A DNA stretch of 64,000 nt, taken from the NCBI GenBank assembly GCA_022432975.1, contig CM039502.1:73799497-73863496 (forward strand), read 5' to 3'. The notes beneath the pieces were generated by a model. The model was not told the DNA's origin. It searched no databases and worked only from the letters and a program-made list of their open reading frames with translations. The first letter of the stretch is position 1, and each line of letters begins with the position of its first letter. The DNA is from Begonia masoniana. Lineage: Eukaryota > Streptophyta > Magnoliopsida > Cucurbitales > Begoniaceae. Below are positions 10,936-22,797 of the stretch, piece by piece. A program made the translations under genes and the position numbers.

Positions 10936-13252
10936 TTAAAACATATGTACAATGTGTTTATGAGCGAAATGTGTTGGACTGTACCTGCGTCCCATGAAAT
11001 ATGTTGAAGCAGCGCCTAATGTGGATCCTCGGTGAGGACAAGTGCGACTATTGTGCCCCTTCTGCCGACATATACCGCACGACATCTTTGAGTTCTGCCT
11101 ACTAATTGTCGAATTTGACGGCTCATCAACATCTCGCATTATTGTCTTATTCAGCCTATCAGGTTGGCAATATCTTCTTAGCGATAGGAGTTCATTCATA
11201 TTTGGTATTTGCAGCCACATTTGGGGACCGTTCACTGGTTAAATAAACTGCGAGTACACCTACAGGTAAGTTGTCCGGTGATAGCATCGATGCACGTAAT
11301 TTTTTGGTGCCAGTATCATGAAATGCATGCATGGAATAACATGGACAAATGAGATTCCAGTAAGCTCTCACCTGGTGCAGTTGCACACACTCGTATTCAT
11401 GTCGACTACGTATTGTTCGTAGCCGTCGCTGACCTCAAATCGTGCAGCTTCAGCAAACAAAGCACTCTAATTTCGAGTTGCACTTTCTAGCTTCTCAAGT
11501 TTTTTCTTTATATGGGAACATGTGAGGACTGTTGATTGGGCTAATTGCTCAAATTTTTTCACAATGCGAGTCATCAAACACTTTCGGATCATCTCGAACA
11601 TAGTTAGGATCAGTTTGTTCCTGGCTAGCAATAGAATTGCATTGAATGACTCGCACAAATTATTCAAGCCCATTTCGCACTTGGAAATCGAAGAGAATAC
11701 ATGACTAGCCCAATATCTGGGCTCTTCTTCTCGAAGTCATGCGTGGGCATCCGGGCTAAGCTGATGTAGTTTTCTCATTTCTATCTCCAAATGACAACTT
11801 GTGGTTGCCCTGGCCGCATTCCACATCGCATCTATGTAGGCTCTGCTCCGAAATTGACCTTTAAAATTTACCTACATATGCCGGAGGCAGTAGCGGTGTT
11901 CGACTTCTTTAAATTCTTCTTTCACAGCCTTTAGCAAACCTTAATATTTGAAAAAAAAAAAATAGAGTCAACATAAAACAATATAACGTGGAGAGTATTG
12001 ATCAGGATAATTCCCAGGAAAGACTGTACTGGACAATCTCCTAGACAGAATTACCTGTCCAAGTAAGTTCCTAGGAAAGGCTGGAGGGATCACAAATGAT
12101 CCCACTTAAAATCTAGTCTCCTAGACAGAACTTACTTATACATTACAATTACACCACTAATAATTGAAAAAAAAAATATAGTTACCATCAAACAATATAA
12201 TTACCACAACACCCTTATTTTGAAATAACAATTGGAAATGTATTATATCTTTTGTCGATTCAAAATAATTGTCCAGCCAGCTCTCAATCTAGTGTTTAGA
12301 TCTTGCTTCAAATATAGCAAGAACCACGTCCATGTGTCTGTGTACTCTTTTTCGATGTTCGCAACAGCAATGAGATATATTCCATCGTTGCCATCAATAT
12401 TGACGGTTGTGAGTAATTGACTGAAGTACGAGCCCTTAAGATGACAGCCATCCAATTAGCAATCATGCACATATACATTATCTGGCATACCAATGAATCA
12501 TCCCTCATCTCGTAAGTATGTATTTTTAATGTGCTACCAGGATTTGATCTACATATTTTTGCTGCGTACGACCATAGTAGCTTGTACTGTTCGTCGCTCT
12601 TTCCTTCATTAATTATTCAAGTTACGCTTCTTGCTCTTCTGGCAATATTAGGTGTAATGTTGACAGTCAAATCCTTCCTCACTGCCTCAATAATGGAAGA
12701 GATTTCTCACATAGGTTGATTTTTGAACCTATCTAGATAATGTTCTGCCACTCATTTTTCTCTAGCGTGTCGATTCTCAATTTTTCTTGAACAACTATGA
12801 TAATCGATCAAACTCTTTATTTGAAACGTAAGTTCGTCTTGATTCTAAGAAGCATGGAGTCGCCACTCACACCCATCTTCACACTCAGCTGTCAGTCGCC
12901 ACTGGTCACTTTTGATAAATTTGATCTCATACCTGTTTTTCAAAAAATATTCAACTATTTCTTATTTAATATCCTTTAAATAACTATATTGTTTCAAAAA
13001 AAAACTCGATGATAATTCTTTTCTTACCGATATGCTTTCCACCTCATCATCATCCGAACCGATCGGTGTTTGAAGCTTTTCGTCTAGAGTTCTAGAGGTC
13101 GAATGCACCTCAATTTTTTCATTTTCATCTAAGTGATCAAATGCTCGAAGATCACCATATGCAGGAGTGGAGTGTGAATACCAATCCATATAGATTTCAA
13201 AAGTTGTTTACTCGTCTAAATCAACTGCTCTAGGTGAATCAGCATCCATCGT
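10936..13252 (-). pseudogene. Mutator-like (MuDR family) transposase gene, decayed
   Basis: Domains appear in the expected order on the minus strand, in shifting frames. An acidic N-terminus starts near 13250 (MDADSPRAVDLDE), followed by SDDDEVESI (about 13055). A MuDR N-terminal zinc region follows (about 12960-12700, WRLTAECEDGCEWRL). The DDE core is at 12455-12243 (MDGCHLKGSYFSQLL, TWTWFLLYL), then HRYCLRHM and VNFKGQFRSRAYIDAMWNAA (about 11900-11800). NNLCESFNAILLLARNK (11660) and a SWIM-like part (about 11390-11290) come next. The C-terminal CCHC knuckle CGICRQKGHNSRTCP is near 11080. Stops and frameshifts are frequent. The DNA at 11945-12240 reads as an intron. No terminal inverted repeats were found, so the element ends are unknown. 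Confidence 0.8.
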
Positions 13253-14384
13253 CGTCGCTTATACAACGAAAATTCTACAGAGCAAGATAATAGTGAAGAG
13301 AGAGGTTTTAGAGAGTTAGAAAAAGCGAGTGGTGAGAATAGAGGGTGAGCGACCCTTAAATAAGGCGTAGAGAACGAGGGACCGCTATTGCAGAACGGTC
13401 CCCCAGTATTCTACATGCATTGTACGTGGAGAACTCCCCGACAGCAATCCCCTGTTTAATGTGTAAAATGAAGAACGGGGGGTTATCAGTTGATCGCCAG
13501 AGATTGTTTTAATAGGTTTTTAATAGTTTAAGGTTTGTTTTGTTAGAATTAATACTTTGAGGGGTTTTTTAAAAAATTCTCATTCTTCGACGGTTAAAAT
13601 GTTTTTAACCCTTGTTTATTTAGTGTGTATGCCTTTGAACTTCAGTCGTCTGGCCAGGGTGCCCTCTTTCCATTTGGAAGACTTCTTCTGGGAAATTTTT
13701 TTTACTCTTCAAGTTTACGCCGCCCTGTCCAAGCCGTGGACATCCAGTCCTAAGAATAGGGTTGGTCGTGAATGCCTGGAAACGTAAAGCGGAAGATCAA
13801 TCTTTTGAGGCGTAGTTTGTTAATGTTAAGTGGCGAGATCGTCTATTTAATAGAATATGACATCCTCTGCAAGTTCCACACAACATTTCTCTCCCTTCGA
13901 TAAACCCTAGCTCTCTTTGACGCAAATTCCTTCTTGTTCTAAGCAAAATCAATCCCTTTATCTCATAATCAATTTCTTTGCCCGATTTTGTGCTTGTCTC
14001 TCCTAAATTTTTTAGAATTTTGTGCCTGGCCAATCGCCCGAGTTTATATGCAAAATGTACTCATTATATACTATATTCATCAAGTAATCTCCATAAATAG
14101 GCTACTAGATTATATAATGTTGATTTTATGACTCAATGGGGGAAAGATCTACTCAATAAATGTTTTTTTTTTGTATTGACCAAATGTAAATCACTACTTT
14201 TAAAATTATTACTATAAAATTATGCAATAATAGAGTAAAAAATGATGATGATGATAATTATCCAATTGGTTATTGGACTTTCTTTAATTTTGAGAAAATC
14301 CACTTTGTCAAGTTTATCTGATTGCTATCATTTGTGTTATTTATGCAACTAATTTCTAATTAAAATCATTTCGATTTGATAATC
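13253..14384. other. Intergenic DNA between the MULE remnant and copia C1, no gene seen
   Basis: The first 200 bp upstream of the transposase start could be its 5' flank. GGACCG/CGGTCC at about 13380-13405 form a short inverted repeat. The rest is AT-rich. Its right end (14385-14389, ACGAA) is the target site of copia C1, so 14384 and downward was once continuous with 19876, just past the stop of the condensation-domain gene. Confidence 0.5.
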
Positions 14385-14389
14385 ACGAA

Positions 14390-14976
14390 TGTTGGAAGGT
14401 GAAGCCCAATCCTGTGTAGCCCAGCTGGCCGGATCCTCAGCCCAACTCAACCAAATGCTGGAGGTGGATCTGACCCAGCCCACAACCCGGATGCTTGACC
14501 TACCCACTTCACTTAAAGCAGAGTGCCTGATCTGTCTTTGTAGATAGAGTATTTCAGAAGCAACAGTTGTTCTCCCGATAGTTTTCTTCTCTTTTCTTGG
14601 CGATTTCTTCTCTGTCGATGTCAAGATCTCTGAGAGTTTGATCAATTGCTGTGTGTGGTGATCATCTTGATCATCAGGGGTTTAGATCTGGTCTATCTCC
14701 TTTCCTAGTTGAGGAACGAGTGATGCGATTGTGCATTTTTTAGAGTTCTTGATGTTGTATTCTCAGATCCGAGAGATCTGAGCCAGATCCTGTACATTTA
14801 AGGTTGATAGTGCATTTCGAGCTCGCATCGAGCTGCCGTGGATGTAGGTTATCATTATTGATAACTGAACCACGTAAATCTTGTTGTCTCTTTACTTTTC
14901 TACATTTATTTCTTTTCTGTTATCGTCGTTAAAGATCTGATAATCTGTGAACCATAAATCACGCCTAAATCCAAAA
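14390..14976 (+). repeat. 5' LTR of copia C1
   Basis: 587 bp, from TGTTGGAAGG to CCAAAA just before the primer site. It matches 19288-19875 over nearly its full length, including the pair of AGATCTGA blocks near 14770 and 19670. Confidence 0.9.
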
Positions 14977-15261
14977 ATGGTATCAGAGCCCGTTGAATCG
15001 ATTGCTAGGGTTCTTTATTGTGTCTGGTTTTTTTTAATAACTAACTTCCGTAGATTTAGGTTCTTGATTTATGTTCTTAAATTCTCTGTGCAACAGATTT
15101 GATTTCTATTAATCTAATCTCGTTTTTTGATTGTGCTTTTTTTAACGAGTTACCTCTGTCATCCTGTTTGTGTATTATTTTCAGATTGTTTGCCTTAGTT
15201 AATTGTTTTTGTTGCTGTTAGAATTCTGGTCTGCCACTGATACTTATTTTTTGTTTACTCT

Positions 15262-16000
15262 ATGGCTGCACGGATGGAGATATTGTCGTTTGATGGCAAG
15301 CATAACTTCGGGTCATGGAAAAAGAAGATGCAGGCTCTTCTTTCCTTCAATAAGGTGGCCATTACGTTGGAATCCAATGATGACAAGTGGACCAAAGAAC
15401 AAAAGGCTAAAAAGGTCAAAATAAATGAGATGACATACAATTTAACAATACTCGGCCTATCAGATGACGTGCTAAGGAAGGTAGATGGCAATGAAACCCC
15501 TCTTGCCATCTGTGGTAAACTTGAATCCCTTTATACTGTTATTTTCATGCATTATTTAGTGTTTTTGAAAGGTGCTTTGTTTTCTTATAAAATGGATAAT
15601 AATAAAACCTTAGATGAGAATCTAGATGAGTTTTTAAAATTAACATTGTCTTTAAAAGGAACAAAACAAAACTTGGATGATGCTAGTCTTGCTATTGTCC
15701 TTTTAAATTCATTGCTTGAACATTATAAAGTTGTTAAAGACTCACTTCAATACACTGATACTGTACCTCAATTGGATTTAGTAATCTCAGGCATTAAAGC
15801 TTGAGAGCATGAGCTAAACTAAATGAAGCATACTAGAAATAACTTGTTTGTTAAAGGGAATAACAATTTTGACAATAATAACAAAAAGAAAGAGAATAGG
15901 AATAAAAAGAAAATGAAAGAAACTAAAAACTGCCATCACTGTGGGAAAAATGGACACTTAATAAAACAATGTTTTAAGTACTTAGAAGAACAAAAGAATA
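15262..16000 (+). pseudogene. Copia C1 gag and zinc knuckle
   Basis: A 180-codon frame from 15262 opens MAARMEILSFDGKHNFGSWK, the copia gag (UBN2-type) start, with SLLEHYKVVKDSL near its end. It stops at 15802-15804. The CCHC knuckle CHHCGKNGHLIKQC follows at about 15931-15972 in another stretch. Gag would package the RNA in cytoplasmic particles. Confidence 0.85.
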
Positions 16001-16084
16001 AGGATAAAAATGAAAATAATGTAGCTTGCATGCTAAGTTCTGATTCTGATTTGTTTAAGTACTTAATGTTTCTGATCTTCCTTG

Positions 16085-19000
16085 TGAAGACCGTTGGATT
16101 CTAGATTCAAGATGTTCTTTTCATATGACTTCTAATAAATCATGTTTTGTTAATTTTAGAGAAAATTTTTCTGCAACTGTTTACATGGAAATAATCAACC
16201 TTGTGAAGTAAAAGGGATAGATGATGTGATTCTATATTTATATGATAACAAGAAAGTAAAATTAACAAATGTTAGGTATATCCCTGAATTAAAAAGAAAT
16301 CTGATTTCTCTTGGTACTTTAGCTGATATTGGTTGTAGTTATAAGGCTGAAAAGACCATAATGAATGTGTATAAGGGTAGCAAACATGTATTGTCTGCTT
16401 CTAAACTTTTCGGTTTATATATTTTTCATGGTTCTCATGTTTGTGCTAATGCAAATCTTGTTTCCTTGAGTACTAACCATGCAGATACTGAAAAATGGCA
16501 CCTCAGACTCGACCACATGAGTCATAAGGTATGTTTGGTAAAAAACCTATTTCAGATCTGTATTTTTGTGAAGCTTGTGTTTTTGGCAAACAACATAGAC
16601 TAAAATTTGATAAGGGTACTTATTTATTTAAAGATAGATTAGAATATGTCTATGCGGATCTTTGGGATCCTGAACAGCATGCAACTCATGGAATAATCGT
16701 TATTTTTTATGCATTGTTAATGATTTTACTCGATATGTGTGGACTTTCTTGCTTAGAACAAAGAATGAGGCCCTAGATAGATTTAGAGAGTGGAAAACCA
16801 TGGAAGAAAACCAAACCGGGTGTAAGCTTAAGTGTTTAAGAACTGACAATGGTTTTGAGTTTTACAATTTTGAGTTTGATAAACTGTGTAAAGATAGTGA
16901 TGTCCTTAGACATAAAATGGTTAGAGGAACCCCTCAACAGCATGGGGTGGCCGAGAGGATGAACCGAACCCTCCTTGAAAAGTGAGGTGTCTTTTGTTCA
17001 CCTTAGTGCTACCTAAAGGTTTTTTTGGGAGAAGCTTTAAGTACAGCCACCTATCTAGTGAATAGAAGCCCAAACAGTTCTATAGATTTCAAAAGCCCTA
17101 TAGAGATGTGGTCCAATAAAAAACCTGATCTTAGTAACTTTAGGATTTTTGGGTGTGCTTTGTATGCTCATTCCAAAGAGAGTAAATTAGATCCTAGGTC
17201 TACCAAGTGTTCTTAGGATATCAGCAGCAACATGGTACTAAGGGTTATAAATTATGGGATAGGGAGTTTAAGGGGTAAAAATTCTTGTTAGTCGTGATGT
17301 AATTTTCAATGAAGATAGTTTTCCTTGTAAGAAAGTCAACAACATCCCTAGATCAGATCCTGTAGATCCGATTCGTGTTGAGCCTACACCTTTTGAGGTG
17401 GAGATTCATGGTGAAAATAATGATGTTAGTGAAGATGCTCAGCAAGTGGTTGTTGATCATCAAGTCCCTAGTATTGAGAGAGAGGCTAACCTGCCCATCA
17501 ATCTATTGAGGTGGGGGATCATGTAGATCATAATGAGAAGGTCCAGGAAGTCATTCAAAGTGAATTGGCTGACTATCAATTGATTAGGGATAGAGAACCT
17601 AGAGTTAGGAGACCAAATATGAGGTATTCCTATGTTGATCTTGTGTTTACAGCTTTGATTTTGGCTCATAATATCCAAGCGGTAGAGTCTAGTTATTATA
17701 GCGAAGCTGTGAGATCAAAAGACAAGGATAAATGGTTAATTGCTATGAAATCTGAGATAGATTCACTTAAAATGAATAAAACTTGGACTTTAATAGATAA
17801 TTCTAAGGATAAAAAGATTGTTCAATGTAAGTGGTTGTTTAAACTTAAAGAGGGGGTAAACCCAAATGAACCTTATCGGTTCAAAGCTAGGTTAGTGGCA
17901 AAAGGGTACACCTAAAAGGAAGTGATAGATTTTGATGAGATTTTCTCTATTGTAGTTAAGTTTAAAACTATTCGCATTATGTTAGCTTATGTAGTCCAGT
18001 TTGATCTTGAGTTAGAGCAATTAGATGTTACCACTGCATTTCTTCATGGGGAGTTAGAAGAATATATTGTGATGGCACAACCTGAAGGTTTTAGTGACAA
18101 AAAATATCTTGAGAGGGTTTGTTTGTTACATAAATCACTTTATGGTTTGCAACAATCTCCGAGGCAGTAGTACAAACGTTTTGATTAATTTGTTTTGAGT
18201 ATTAGTTTCTCTAAAAGTAGTTATGATAGCTGTTTTTATTTTAAAACTGTGAATAATGTGCCTATATTTTTGCTGTTATATAGTGATGATATGTTACTTA
18301 TTTGCAAATCCATGTCTCTTATATGTGATATGAAAGCTTTTTTAAATTATGAATTTGATATGAAAGATTTAGGAAGTGCTAAAAAGATTCTTGGTATGCA
18401 TATTGTTAGAGATAGGAAGAATAACATGTTAAAATTGCATCAACAGTCATACTTGAAAAAAGTAATCTCTAATTTTGGTAATGAAGATTCGAAACCTATT
18501 CATATGCCTCTTGCAAATCATTTTATTTTGCATAAGGGTCAATCTCCTAAAAATTCTACTGAATCTATGAAAATGTTAGATAAACCATATGCAAATATTA
18601 TTGGTTCTCTCATGTATTCTATGATTAGTACCAGATCTGACTTGTCATATGCTATATCCTTTATTATCTAGATTCATGATTAATCTAGGGATTGAACATT
18701 GAATGCTTTAACATGGGTTTTGAATTATGTAAATGCATATAGTTCTATAGGATTGATATACAAAAAATCAGATGTGTTTACTTTAAATGGTTATGTTGAT
18801 TCTGATTTTGGTGATGATAGAGATAAAAAAAAATCTACTACTACTTTCTTTTTTACTCTTTGTGGTAATTGTATATCTTGGAAATCACAAAAACAACATT
18901 TAGTTACTCTTTCAGCTACTGAAGTTGAATATGTAGCATTGTGTGATTGTTGTAAGGAAGCTATTTGGTTATCTGGTTTACTTTATGAAGTTAAACTTGT

Positions 19001-19241
19001 TTGTGATATTCCTGTTATTTGGTGTGATTCACAGAGTGCTATTTACTTGAGTAAAAATCTCGTATATCATGATAGGACTAAGCATATTGATATTAAATAC
19101 CATTATGTGAGAGATGTTGTTGATTCAGGTACTGTGAAGATACAGAAGGTTTCCTTTGAGGATAATCCTTCCGATTTTGATATCAAGATTGTCTCTGTTT
19201 CCAAGTTCAAGTATTGCTTGGACTTGTTGAGGCTAGGATAA
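16085..19241 (+). pseudogene. Copia C1 pol: protease, integrase, RT, RNase H, fragmented
   Basis: Protease: WILDSRCSFHMTSN (about 16095), with the active Gly replaced by Arg. GAG-pre-integrase: EKWHLRLDHMSH (about 16490). Integrase core: CLRTDNGFEF and HGVAERMNRTLLE (16830-16985), then NRSPNSS and IEMWSNKKPD (17060-17130). [48 protein letters not shown], and YSDDML in place of the usual YVDD (about 18281). RNase H: NGYVDSDFGDD, SATEVEYVAL, WCDSQSAIYL and TKHIDIKYHYVR (18786-19112). Stops or shifts fall near 16985, 17216, 17915, 18170 and 18671, so no polyprotein can be made. Confidence 0.9.
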
Positions 19242-19287
19242 TCTTTAAGCATCAAAATTGCAGCGACTGAAGATGCTTGACAGCCTG

Positions 19288-19875
19288 TGAGTGCACTAGA
19301 AGCCCAGTCCTGTGTAGCCCAGCTGGCCAGATCCTCAGCCCAACTCAACCAGTTGCTGAAGGTGGATCTGACCCGGCCCACAACCCGGATGCTTGACCTA
19401 CCCGCTTCACTTAAAGCAGAGTGCCTGATCTGTCTTTGTAGATAGAGTATTCCAGAAGCAGCAGTTGTTCTCCCGAGGGTTTTCTTTCTTTTCTTGGCGA
19501 TTTCTTCTCTGTCGATGTCAAGATCTCTGAGAGTTTGATCGATTGCTGTGTGTGGTGATCATCTTGATCATCAGGGGTTTAGATCTGATCTATCTCCTTT
19601 CCTAGTTGAGAAACAAGTGATGCGATTATGTATTTTTTAGAGTTCTTGATGTTGTAGTCTCAGATCCGAGAGATCTGAGGCCAGATCCTGTACATTTGAG
19701 GTTGATAGTGCATTTCGAGCTAGCATCGAGCTGCCGTGGAATGTAAGTTGTCATTATTGACAACTGAACCACGTAAATCTGGTTGTCTCTTTACTTTTCT
19801 GCATTTATTTCTTTTCTGTTATCGTCGTTAAAGATCTGATAATCTGTGAACCATAAATCTGGCCTAAATCCAACA
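19288..19875 (+). repeat. 3' LTR of copia C1
   Basis: About 588 bp ending CCAACA. The start reads TGAGTGCACTAG where the 5' copy has TGTTGGAAGGTG, after which the two copies align from GAAGCCCA onward. The exact start is uncertain by two bases because of TGTGAG. Confidence 0.8.
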
Positions 19876-19941
19876 ACGAAATATAACAATTTTATTACCA
19901 TGACTTGAAATCTCAACTTAGATATTGTCGTTCCTTGAATT

Positions 19942-22345
19942 CTAGCTTTCATTTCCTACAAAATTAGAACCATCTACAAGAACTCTCTTCATATCATCTA
20001 CAAGGCTGAGAAGTTGATCCCTCGAATGCAGTGGCGATGGATATACACACACGCAATCCAGCTGCCCGTCTCGTATCGTGTCGAATATGGCGATTGATGG
20101 GCCCACACCATGGACCGAAGAGCATCCCACATAGTCTTCTAGCCCAAGATCACAATCAAATGGTTCGGACACTTGGATCACGGGGTCTTCAAACACGGAG
20201 ATCATCGCAGTTCTCAACGATGCTGATGGAGTCAAGCTTGGGTTTTCAATGGCCTTGCACATCAGAAAGTTGAGATCAGACATGTCGGTGAAATGCTTGT
20301 TCGAGTTCTTGGCATCCGCAAAGGAAGTGTAGCATCTCTTTGCTATCTCCCAAAGCGATCCATCGGCTGATATATCGTGAGTGTTGAGAATTGCAGAGTG
20401 ATAAAATCCTGTGAGTTGTACATAACCATTGAGCTAGAGCATTTACATTTCCACTAAAAAAACTGGAGATTATATGCAGAAAATCACTCAAAACAGGACA
20501 TTATATCCAGAAAATCACTCAAAACTGGCGATTATATGCAGAAAATACTCAAAACAGGACATTATATGCAGAAAAATCACTTAAAACTTGAGATCATATG
20601 CAGAAAATACTCAAAACAGGACATTATATCCAGAAAAATCACTCAAAAAAGGTAGTTTTTACTTCTAAAACAGCAGGTAGTAAATATGCAACTAGTTTGA
20701 GATATGAGAACATCTCATCAAAGTTTAAATACCATAAATTCAAATATAAGCAAGTTAAGCGAAAGTTAAAAGGTGAAAATGCAGAGGACTTACCCATGTG
20801 GTGAGAGGGAAGGGGTGGATCGAGAATTGAACGACAGTCTAAGAGAGTTACGACGGCGTACTTTTCCGTTTGGTAGGAAGGAATGGATTTGGAGGAACGA
20901 GTAGCAATGACTCCTGCAGCTGCCAGAGCCCCACACAGTTTTATTCCTCTCGATTTACATCCCTGCAGTTGCAAATTTATTCACTCCCTCAAAATTTACA
21001 GCTCAAATTTCAAAGCTTATGTTTTGCACAACACATTTTAGCTTCAAGATTATAGGTGCAAGTAAGCTTAAATTAAGCCAAATGCGACCGAAAATTGCAT
21101 TCACAATCGGGTTAATAAGCTCAATTGAGCCACTAATTGGACTAAATATCATGTTGGGACATCTACTAAGCAATGGCCATTATTAGTTACCACACAGTTT
21201 AATCCCAATAAAGGTAAAAGGATAACGTCCAAGATGGGTCCTAGTATGGAGAGCTTTTCGCACATCAGAATGGCCGTCGCCATTAACTCTAACTTGGCCC
21301 CATTTTTACAGACAAGGACGAAGTCCGACGTGGGTCTTATTCCTTTGGATAACTTCATTTATTGACGGTAGTTCTAATTTCTCATCTTCTTCGTGATAAA
21401 ACAAAATGTTAACGGAGCTGTAAATTTTATGAATTGTTCTGTACATCCTAAATGACATGTGTTTTTTTTTTAGGGGGTATAGTGTAGTGATGAATCTGAC
21501 AAGAAGAGAACGAAACTAAAAATGTGAGAAATTTATGGAGGAATCGACTTACAGAGAGGAGTTTCTGGGTGTCGTCGGAATTCATCTGCAACCTCGCGAC
21601 TTGTGAAAATCGAGCGGGATTCGCGTCTTTAAAATCCAGATTTGAAAGCCTCAGTGAGTTCATGGAGTAACCAACCAAGTCCTTTCCACGCGCCCAGAAC
21701 GGCTTGTAAGATTTCGCATTCGGGACCAGATCTTCGATGCTCAAACTGACCTCCCACTTCTCCGATAAATCCCTCTCCGTCTCCTCCCCGTCTTTCCCAC
21801 CCATTTTCGTCGATAATTCTCTCAGCAACGTCACCTGCCGACGCGCGATCACACGCCGCTGTGTGTAGACGGAGCACGACGGCGTAATGTGAGCCGCTCA
21901 GAGTGTACACGCTCGCGAAGAAAACTGCCGTAGCGTCTGGATAGCGCCATGCATTTTGGTTAAGCTCGTGTTCGAGAATCAGATGGAAAGGAGCGACGGA
22001 AGAGCGGTCGTAATCAGGAGCAGAATGAAGAATGCGAGCCGTCGATTCGAGGTCAAAGGATTGGATTTGGAGGAGCGGAGAAGAAGATACGACGAAGGAG
22101 AAATTGTTAAAGGCAGGTTGGTAAAGGATTTGAGAGCGGAGGATGGGGTAGGAGAGTTGGAAGTCATGGAGGACAGAACGGAGACGGGACAGGATAGGGG
22201 GCCTGGAGAGGTGGAGAGCCAGAACAGTAATACCGGTGCCACTGGGTACGGCTTTGCACCAGCTGTATTCGGTACCGCCGACGGGACGACTCATGGGTTG
22301 CAGGTCTTCCTCTGGCGGAGGACACGAAGAAGTCTGATCAGACAT
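19942..22345 (-). CDS. Condensation/HXXXD-type acyltransferase-fold protein, three exons, one extra base in exon 1
   Basis: Exons on the minus strand are 22345-21553, 20962-20794 and 20408-19942, all with GT-AG borders and matching phases. The start MSDQTSS is followed by VGGTEYSWCKAVPSGTG and LHDFQLSYPILRS, typical of plant proteins of the chloramphenicol-acetyltransferase/condensation fold. The exon 1 frame leaves the family pattern after LHTAACDRASA. The next phase gives VTLLRELSTKMGG and SYKPFWARGKDLVGYSMNSL, so there is one extra G near 21834-21838. Removing one base makes the exon lengths add up exactly (475 codons). Where HHxxxD is expected the gene reads HTAACD, so the second His is Thr. 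The substrate is unknown. It is either a recent pseudogene or carries a sequencing error. Confidence 0.75.
20463..20648. repeat. Minisatellite of six ~31-bp units in intron 2 of the condensation-domain gene
   Basis: The unit reads approximately GGACATTATATCCAGAAAAT then CACTCAAAAC, with variants such as GGAGATTATATGCAG. Six consecutive copies, 30-32 bp each, lie between exon 3 (20408) and exon 2 (20794). Confidence 0.9.
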
Positions 22346-22365
22346 GCCAACGGAGATTGGAGAAG

Positions 22366-22372
<7 letters not shown>

Positions 22373-22419
<47 letters not shown>
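22373..22419. repeat. (GA)n/(CT)n microsatellite in the 5' leader of the condensation-domain gene
   Basis: About 23 GA units, 28 bp upstream of the ATG at 22345, reading CT on the coding strand. Pyrimidine (CT) tracts are common in plant leaders near the transcription start. An in-frame extension through the tract gives poly-Leu-Ser and is unlikely to be translated. Confidence 0.85.
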
Positions 22420-22420
<1 letters not shown>

Positions 22421-22751
22421 ACTGGAACAGTAACGGGCAAGAACAAAGGTAGAACCTATACATAACAAATGCTGGCATTTCACACGTGTGAATCAAACTT
22501 GTGGCCATTGGGTAATCAATGATGACAATTATCTACATAAATATATATTTCAATTTACAATTAACTTATTTAATAATTTAATTTATAGGAATTACACGAT
22601 AATTTGAAAGTATTACAGGATACCCAACATACGAAGTTTGAATCCAAATTGATTTAGTCTAGCAAAAAAAACAAAAACATGGCACCAAATGGTCCAAATC
22701 TAGACAGTAGTACGATTACATCTATACTTGTTCCCATCAAACTTCCACCTT

Positions 22752-22777
22752 AGAGAGAGAGAGAGAGAAGAGAGAGT
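22752..22777. repeat. (GA)n microsatellite in the ORANGE 3' flank
   Basis: A short GA run 20 bp beyond the stop codon at 22798 on the minus strand, probably inside the 3' UTR. Confidence 0.8.
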
Positions 22778-22797
22778 TACTGGAGATTGGGTTGCAC

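Larger units (their letters stand above)
14390..19875 (+). mobile_element. Ty1/copia element C1, full-length but mutated
   Basis: LTRs at 14390-14976 and about 19288-19875 begin TGTTGG (5' copy) and end CCAACA (3' copy). The target duplication ACGAA is exact at 14385-14389 and 19876-19880. The primer site TGGTATCAGAGCC is at 14978-14990. Coding order is gag, protease, integrase, reverse transcriptase, RNase H, the copia order. The frame is broken at least seven times. The first 12 bases of the 3' LTR differ from the 5' LTR, and no clear polypurine tract precedes it. Orientation is opposite to the neighbouring host gene. Confidence 0.92.

Noticed and set aside
12000..12130. Separate small insertion within the MULE gene, with repeated CTCCTAGACAGAA words
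   Set aside because: It lies where an intron is expected between the DDE core and the following block, and no target duplication or terminal repeat was found.
22346..22483. N-terminal extension of the condensation-domain protein from 22483
   Set aside because: It would translate the CT microsatellite into Leu-Ser repeats. MSDQ at 22345 directly precedes the conserved part.
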